Below, piece by piece: positions 9,601 to 12,637 of a stretch of 12,637 nt of DNA. The notes beneath the pieces were generated by a model. It had not been told where the DNA came from, did no database searches, and saw only the letters and a list, made by a program, of their open reading frames with translations. The DNA is from Chromera velia (taxonomy: Eukaryota; Sar; Chromeraceae), in contig JAHBMJ010000026.1 of NCBI GenBank assembly GCA_018398765.1, positions 39,367 to 52,003 on the forward strand, read 5' to 3'. Position numbers and translations under genes: made by a program. Position 1 is the first letter of the stretch. Every line of letters begins with the position of its first letter.

Positions 9601-12570
9601 AGGGGGGAGGCCACGAGCACAGCGTCGAATCGCTGGTTCTGCAACACATTCACCGAGTGTAAGTGACAATCGAAGTACTTGTTCGCACACTTGTGCCGTA
9701 CAGACAGTCCACCAGAAATTAAAGGTGTCAGACTTTGATTCACCCGTCATCAGACAAACTGGAATGTTAGCTGGGCTGGCGCAATAAGTGTTTTTGTTTC
9801 TGCATCTGCTTATTGAAGTCGTGAAGTGAAGCCCATATCAACTACTTCATTCTGAAATCAAGACATCTTTAACATCTCTATTACAACAACTACTATCTGC
9901 TCACCTCTCGAGAGGCTGTCCGAAGAGACGCGAAGGGCGACCCGACGCTGATGGAGATAGAGGCGTCAATGAAGATGTCCTCAAGGAGTTGTGCCAGCCA
10001 GAGGTCGCCCTTCCCTCCCTCCCCGTCTCGCAGTCCGTCCCCAAGGAAGAAATGAGAGGGGGGCAAGGCTAGGGGGTCTGTGCCCTCACGCGCTTTTCTG
10101 TCCTCCCTCTGAGCGTTGGCCATCAACCAGCTGCACACATCCAGATAGAAAGAAAGACAAGAGGACAGAAATACATGAGACAGCCGCACACCTCGTGTGC
10201 ATGAATGCAGAGAAAAGTTACATGAAGCTTTCTCCTTGAAATTCCCGTCTAACGGCATCCGAATTAAAGCACGGCGTCACAATGCTCTCTGCTCGGGTTT
10301 TTCACGTTAAAGCTCGATCGTGTGTGATTTCAAAGCAAAGAATCGCTGGCTTTGTCTTGCCCTAAAACAGTCTCAATGCGATCGCTGGTCTCAATGCCTT
10401 CCTTCCTCATTTGCATTGTCCCCTCTTTCTCTTCCTTTCACCCCACCTTCTGAGAGAGTTCATCTTCCACTCGCTCCACTGCTCCAGTCTGATCTCTCTG
10501 ATCTGACGGAGCACGTCCTCAATAGGGGCACCCGCACCCATCTCAGTGTGAGCCAAAGCCTGCAGGTCGATCGAGATAGAATGAGGAAAGAAAGTGTCTG
10601 ACAAAACACAAGAAATAGAGAATACAGAGATAGTAACAAAACCGAATTAGATTGCTGGAAAGTTTCGGGAGGGGGCCTGGATTTGTTAAATGTCAAGAGA
10701 GTGCGGCAATGAACCTGTATTAGAGTTAGCGCTGTACCTTACTGAGAGAAAGGATAGATGAAGCTTGTCGTGGAGCTCTGAGCAAAAAACCAAGAAAAGA
10801 CGTTTCTACGCTGGACCACTCAAAAACACTGATCGAGTATTTCAAAAAGCAGGCACTACAACAAGCGATCAGCGCACCTTCTCGTGTTCTGCAACACGAT
10901 CGAATCCCTCTGAGGCGTCTGCGTAGACGGCCTCTCCGCCTGCGGTCCTCTGGGCTTTCGTCCAATAGTGCCGGAGCTCAGAGGCACTGGGGAAGAACTC
11001 AAAGAGCATGAGGGAGCTCTCCATGTACTTGACAATTTGTTGGCACACCACACCGAACATATACAGGCCGAGGGCTCCCAATTTGAGTCTGAGGGACTCT
11101 GTGTTGAAGCACAAGGACAGCTGGGTCCCCACACACTCTTTGAATGCCCCAGGAGTCTCGCTTCCGATTTCCCCAATCAGAGGCCGTCTCTTTCCAAATT
11201 CAGCCAAAAGGGATTTGCCGATGAAGGGAACTTTCGCAATCGCATCCACAGGTCCTGAGGGAAAAAAAGGAATCCACTCAACCTCTCCGGGCCGTCTCAG
11301 ATCTAACGTCCGAGACGCAGCTGCGGCCTCCCATGGTCTTTTTGAGTCCCTCACTCTGTCCCCCGACTTGTTCTTCTCTACGCGGCCGTCTGCCCTCTCG
11401 AGGGGTCCTGTGGTTGGCAGGGCCGTGTTCACATACTCTTTCCCTGCATGCACGTACATGCAGAGGAATCTGAACATAGAAAAACCACATGGTTTTGCTT
11501 CAAACTGCTGTCACTTCTGAGAACTATCGCTCAGCTGGTATCGTTTTGGAGTGAAGGTTCAACTCTGAATGCGTCTGTACAAACTTGAAATGTGCACAAA
11601 ACGTTTGATTCAAATTTCATTTCGGCATGACCACATCACGCCCGTCAGATCTTGTCACAAGATGCCCTCCCTGATCGAGGTGCGTACCTGTATTGGGGTC
11701 CTGACCCCTCAGGAGGTGGGGGAGGAAGGGGCACCAGTGCCGCATCAGGGGAACAGAGAAGAGAGAGAAGGGGTCACTGAGCGCAGAGGCGTCTGTGAGA
11801 CGTCTCTCAGGGTCCCATAAAACTGGATTGGGGCACAGATGCTCAGCCAGGATGGACCCGGCTTCCCTTAGCATGGGCTCTCCGTTGCGTGTGCTGCCAC
11901 TGTCGGTGCTTCTCTGCTGTGAAGACTCCCGTTGGGGGTCCACGGCAGCAGTCAGAGCATCGATGAAAGAGGAGTCAGGGCAGGAGTCCGCAAGGATCTG
12001 CCTGACTCGAGTGAGGGCTCCCATAGGGACATGTGTTTCATTCTGCGCCTTCCCTTTGGTCTTCCCAGCGTCTCCCTCTCTCTCCTGGCCGGGGTTGTGC
12101 ATCTCCTCCTGTGAGGACAGACGGTGCGTTGTCTTGGGCACAGGGGGCGCAGGTCGTTTTTCGGCCTTCTCCTTTTCAACGGACGACTCATGGCCAAATG
12201 CATTTGTCCTGTACGCAACGGGACAAGGAAAAAGATGAAGAAGAAGATGATGAAGAAGAAGAAGAAGAAGCAAATGGTGTGTAAGCCATTATAAAAGCGG
12301 CAATGGTGGCTGTCATTTACAGGAAAGTAAAGTGCACTCTTCTGAAAAAGTATTTTTGAAGAAAATTTGGCAGAGCCGCTCTGTTTGTGCTTTTGGCTCC
12401 CCTGTAGACGATCTAATGCAGCAATTCGCACTTCATTGTTTTTGCCTTCCTCCCTTGCGTGCTCTTTCTTGTCTGCGAGCTGACCTCATGAGTCCGTTGA
12501 GGACGCCTCCATAGAGCTCGTGTGCCTTTGCAGCTACCCTGTCGACTATGGTGACCTTCACTTGGGAACT
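2949..12570 (-). CDS. Large 12-exon MYND zinc-finger protein gene, 5' end outside window
   Basis: Exons on the minus strand: 12570-12485, 12208-11688, 11443-10878, 10559-10447, 10130-9905, 9638-7919, 7671-6323, 6090-6002, 5749-5692, 5353-5235, 5038-3812, 3621-2949. Every intron has GT-AG borders, the phases agree at all 11 junctions, and the exons add up to 2248 residues plus TAG. The first exon follows an acceptor, so the start codon is beyond the right edge. The one firm domain is a MYND finger (residues about 1536-1581). MYND fingers are known as zinc-binding protein-interaction modules. Residues 505-565 look Rossmann-like (possible DNAAF3/DUF4470 relation, weak). Residues 600-1078 and 1200-1500 are mostly disordered, with a basic NLS-like cluster at 1219-1251 that suggests a nuclear location (inference). 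The exact function is unknown. The least certain joins are 7919/7671, where two separate genes are possible, and the 3' end. A transcript would settle both. Confidence 0.72.
2955..2986. repeat. (GACT)8 array coding for the C-terminal Ser-Gln-Ser-Val repeat
   Basis: Eight perfect GACT units on the + strand, read as CAGT on the gene strand. The array lies inside the last predicted exon, ends five nt before the stop codon on the gene strand, and contains repeated GTCAGT words identical to donors used elsewhere in this gene. Confidence 0.9.
3812..5038 (-). CDS. Exon 11 of the MYND gene (residues about 1616-2024)
   Basis: The acceptor CCCCTGCAG/A matches phase 2, and the strong donor CGACG/GTAAGC gives an in-frame TAA in an unspliced message. 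After a Lys/Ala-rich linker comes a helical region (CSSLALLRLLVRVGTHLG, then TAWLENVLSSNEHVLRTAAR) that could be ARM/HEAT-like, though this is only an impression from helix spacing. A second folded block starts at FFVLSAYRAALHMEATHFLS. A proline run (LPPPPPPMSSP) and an acidic Gly/Glu-rich tract lead to the C-terminus. No family is recognised. Confidence 0.75.
5191..5210. repeat. (GATT)5 in intron 10
   Basis: Five perfect GATT units within the intron between exons 10 and 11. Confidence 0.9.
5235..5353 (-). CDS. Exon 10 of the MYND gene: end of the MYND zinc finger and following helix
   Basis: The acceptor AAATGCAG/CAC is in phase 0. The first residues HASEC supply the final His-x3-Cys ligands, exactly 7 residues after the sixth cysteine, as the family requires. 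A helical segment follows (RRGFESLARKPDSVVREELV). The donor CGAAA/GTCAGC (phase 2) is the least certain boundary of this exon. The open frame continues through intronic (AATC)n repeats to a TAA, and GAG/GTGATG upstream is an alternative donor but the wrong phase. Confidence 0.72.
5692..5749 (-). CDS. Exon 9 of the MYND gene: core of the MYND zinc finger
   Basis: The acceptor TCTGTGCAG/G completes the Lys codon split from exon 8. The exon reads LCMMATYCTKECMAAHKAQ, the YC-x3-C signature of MYND fingers, and the donor CAG/GTAGGT is strong, phase 0. At only 58 nt it is too small for ORF-based gene finding and would be missed without splicing. The usual Gln and Trp after the sixth cysteine are Met and Lys here. 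Confidence 0.85.
5832..5910. repeat. 38-bp tandem duplication in intron 8
   Basis: The unit beginning GCCGAATGTGCACACCCTCG (38 bp) occurs at 5832-5869 and again at 5870-5907, apparently identical, with three more matching bases. It lies between the two halves of the MYND finger, in intronic sequence. Confidence 0.92.
6002..6090 (-). CDS. Exon 8 of the MYND gene: first half of the MYND zinc finger
   Basis: The acceptor TCCTATGCAG/ACG follows a T-rich tract, phase 0. It encodes 29 codons ending VSC plus two bases, with RVCGNAPHCKQ giving the first two zinc-ligand cysteines (spaced C-x5-C, wider than the usual C-x2-C) and the third cysteine at the end. The donor TGCAA/GTCAGT leaves phase 2. Joining to exon 9 yields CKLC, the canonical second cysteine pair. 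Confidence 0.78.
6323..7671 (-). CDS. Exon 7 of the MYND gene (residues about 1078-1527)
   Basis: The acceptor TCTCTTGCAG/GA completes the Gly codon left by exon 6. The N-terminal 120 residues look folded (FAKLLSLSPWDSAVCLLGG, then a helix and FGVWPFQMVALPE). A basic cluster follows (PKKKR ... KRKAKKRR) at residues about 1219-1251, resembling a bipartite nuclear localisation signal. Next are acidic/basic disordered stretches, a helix around FLVAMAKNLTEVVRLAETLK, a second basic run (KREKKKERQRRR), and an acidic Ser/Glu-rich tail. The donor CGA/GTCAGT (phase 0) sits at the start of a short CAGT repeat. If the upstream join is wrong, this could be a separate gene starting at the Met near 7573 (MASSFASEFL). 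Confidence 0.72.
7919..9638 (-). CDS. Exon 6 of the MYND gene: Rossmann-like segment then long disordered region
   Basis: The acceptor GTGTTGCAG/AAC keeps phase 0. The exon begins with RFDAVLVASPL, a loop, a hydrophobic helix (LLPLFAYLEPLLKE) and the strand APHAYVQT, a beta-alpha-beta pattern like SAM-fold proteins (DNAAF3/DUF4470-like, low confidence). A charged helix spans residues about 648-680. The remaining ~400 residues are Pro/Ser/Thr/Lys-rich and probably disordered, with three NRP-containing motifs (NRPIH, NRPLL, NRPFL). The end is basic (KERAREKKMPMRPRF). The donor TTCG/GTTAGT is phase 1. Its own bases give an in-frame TAG (7914-7916), so an unspliced message ends here after one more Gly. 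Two poly-C tracts (11 at 8575-8585, 9 at 8772-8780) lie in coding sequence. Confidence 0.8.
9905..10130 (-). CDS. Exon 5 of the MYND gene (residues about 429-504)
   Basis: The acceptor is ATGTGTGCAG/C after a T/C-rich tract. The donor GAG/GTGAGC is strong and in phase 0, with TAG four codons into the intron. It encodes WLMANAQRED, a loop, HFFLGDGL, then a helix (LWLAQLLEDIF) and SISISVGSPF, which leads into the strand-helix-strand segment of exon 6. No family is recognised with certainty. Confidence 0.75.
10447..10559 (-). CDS. Exon 4 of the MYND gene (residues about 392-429)
   Basis: The acceptor CCTGCAG/GCT is in phase 0, and the donor AGAAG/GTGGGG (phase 2) matches the next acceptor. It encodes an amphipathic helix around IEDVLRQIREIRLEQWSEWK that runs directly into the next exon. 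The donor GTGGGG is the weakest of the set. A nearby GTGAAAG, five nt downstream, is an alternative but would break the frame with exon 5. Confidence 0.65.
10878..11443 (-). CDS. Exon 3 of the MYND gene (residues about 203-391)
   Basis: The acceptor GCATGCAG/GG restores the phase-1 codon, and the donor AAG/GTGCGC is in phase 0 with an in-frame TGA three codons into the intron. After a basic linker comes VEWIPFFPSGPVDAI, then a long hydrophobic region including LKLGALGLYMFGVVCQQIVK and MESSLMLFEFFPSASEL. This could be a buried helical domain. It is interrupted by polar residues, so I do not call a membrane segment. No family is recognised. Confidence 0.78.
11688..12208 (-). CDS. Exon 2 of the MYND gene (residues about 29-203)
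   Basis: The acceptor is GCGTACAG with a CTT-rich tract upstream. The donor is CAG/GTACGC in phase 1. The first 60 residues are charged and proline-rich, so probably disordered. The rest looks folded: VRQILADSCPDSSFIDAL, then a hydrophobic, aromatic stretch containing FSLFSVPLMRHWCPFLPHLL, predicted helical. No domain is recognised. Confidence 0.75.
12231..12270. repeat. (GAA)n-rich purine tract; (CTT)n on the gene strand
   Basis: GAAGAAGAA units on the + strand. On the gene strand it is a CTT tract ending about 20 nt before the exon 2 acceptor, so it extends that intron's polypyrimidine tract. Confidence 0.8.
12485..12570 (-). CDS. First visible exon (internal) of the MYND gene
   Basis: A strong acceptor (TTTTCCTTGCAG, preceded by a long CT-rich tract) precedes 12570. 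The reading frame begins SSQVKVTIVDRVAAKAHELY, which looks like ordinary folded, partly helical protein. The donor after ATGAG is GTCAGC, leaving phase 2, which fits the next acceptor. There is no start codon in good context upstream in the 67 nt left, so the gene continues beyond the window. No domain is recognised. Confidence 0.6.
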
Positions 12571-12637
12571 CTGCAAGGAAAATAATGAGGGAGAGGGGAG
12601 AGAGACACGTGTGCGTGTGTGCGCGGGGAGGGGGGGG
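12571..12637 (-). other. 3' end of an upstream intron
   Basis: On the gene strand this is C- and CT-rich (with a short CACA stretch) and ends in TTCCTTGCAG, the acceptor of the first visible exon. The rest of the intron and the 5' exons are outside the window. Confidence 0.55.

Noticed and set aside
9300-9638. Resemblance of exon 6 start to the C-terminal part of Trm6 (tRNA m1A58 methyltransferase subunit): FDAVLVAS, a later HPMAP and GGGFL
   Set aside because: The motifs are short, the conserved stretch expected between them is missing, and the upstream exons show nothing like the Trm6 N-terminal domain. Probably coincidence within a related fold.
11041-11110. Transmembrane helix in exon 3 (GALGLYMFGVV region)
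   Set aside because: The hydrophobic stretch is about 11-13 residues before polar Gln-Gln and Lys residues, too short and interrupted. A buried helix in a soluble domain is more likely.

Overview
The window looks like nuclear DNA of a unicellular eukaryote with intron-rich genes. No prokaryotic gene arrangement, rRNA, tRNA, CRISPR array or recognisable transposase was found. Introns are 190-338 nt with GT-AG borders. Proteins carry long disordered Pro/Ser/Glu/Lys-rich stretches, base composition in the gene is balanced, and simple repeats are abundant. These traits fit an alveolate such as a chromerid alga (Chromera-like) or a coccidian relative. That placement is a style-based guess at low confidence, not a sequence match.

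Layout. Positions 1-2948 hold no gene that I can support. The stretch contains a (CA)n array of about 460 bp (281-744), an AT-rich spacer (745-1560), a (GATT)n array (1561-1627), a compound CT/GT/CA/GA array able to fold as a hairpin (2147-2283) and a (GACA)n array (2373-2420). Positions 2949-12570 are occupied by one large minus-strand gene. I reconstruct it as 12 exons and 11 introns: 12570-12485, 12208-11688, 11443-10878, 10559-10447, 10130-9905, 9638-7919, 7671-6323, 6090-6002, 5749-5692, 5353-5235, 5038-3812 and 3621-2949. All 11 splice junctions agree in reading phase. The exons sum to 6747 nt, or 2248 residues plus a stop. The first exon seen opens with a splice acceptor, so the 5' end of the gene lies beyond the right edge of the window.

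The encoded protein is not one I can name. Its only firm domain is a MYND-type zinc finger at about window-residues 1536-1581, assembled from three exons. About 1000 residues upstream, a hydrophobic strand-helix-strand segment (residues 505-565) resembles the Rossmann-like part of DNAAF3/DUF4470 proteins. DUF4470 is found with MYND fingers in some fungal proteins, but this link is tentative. The middle of the protein is long and disordered, with a strongly basic nuclear-localisation-like cluster (residues 1219-1251), and the C-terminus ends in a Ser-Gln-Ser-Val repeat coded by a tetranucleotide microsatellite.

Most notable points: the MYND finger split over three exons, a recurrent unusual 5' splice-site hexamer (GTCAGC/T in 4 of 11 introns), and a (GACT)n array at the 3' end that codes for the C-terminus and is also a ladder of such donor sites, followed by a possible extra exon. 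No operon-like or defence-like system is visible.
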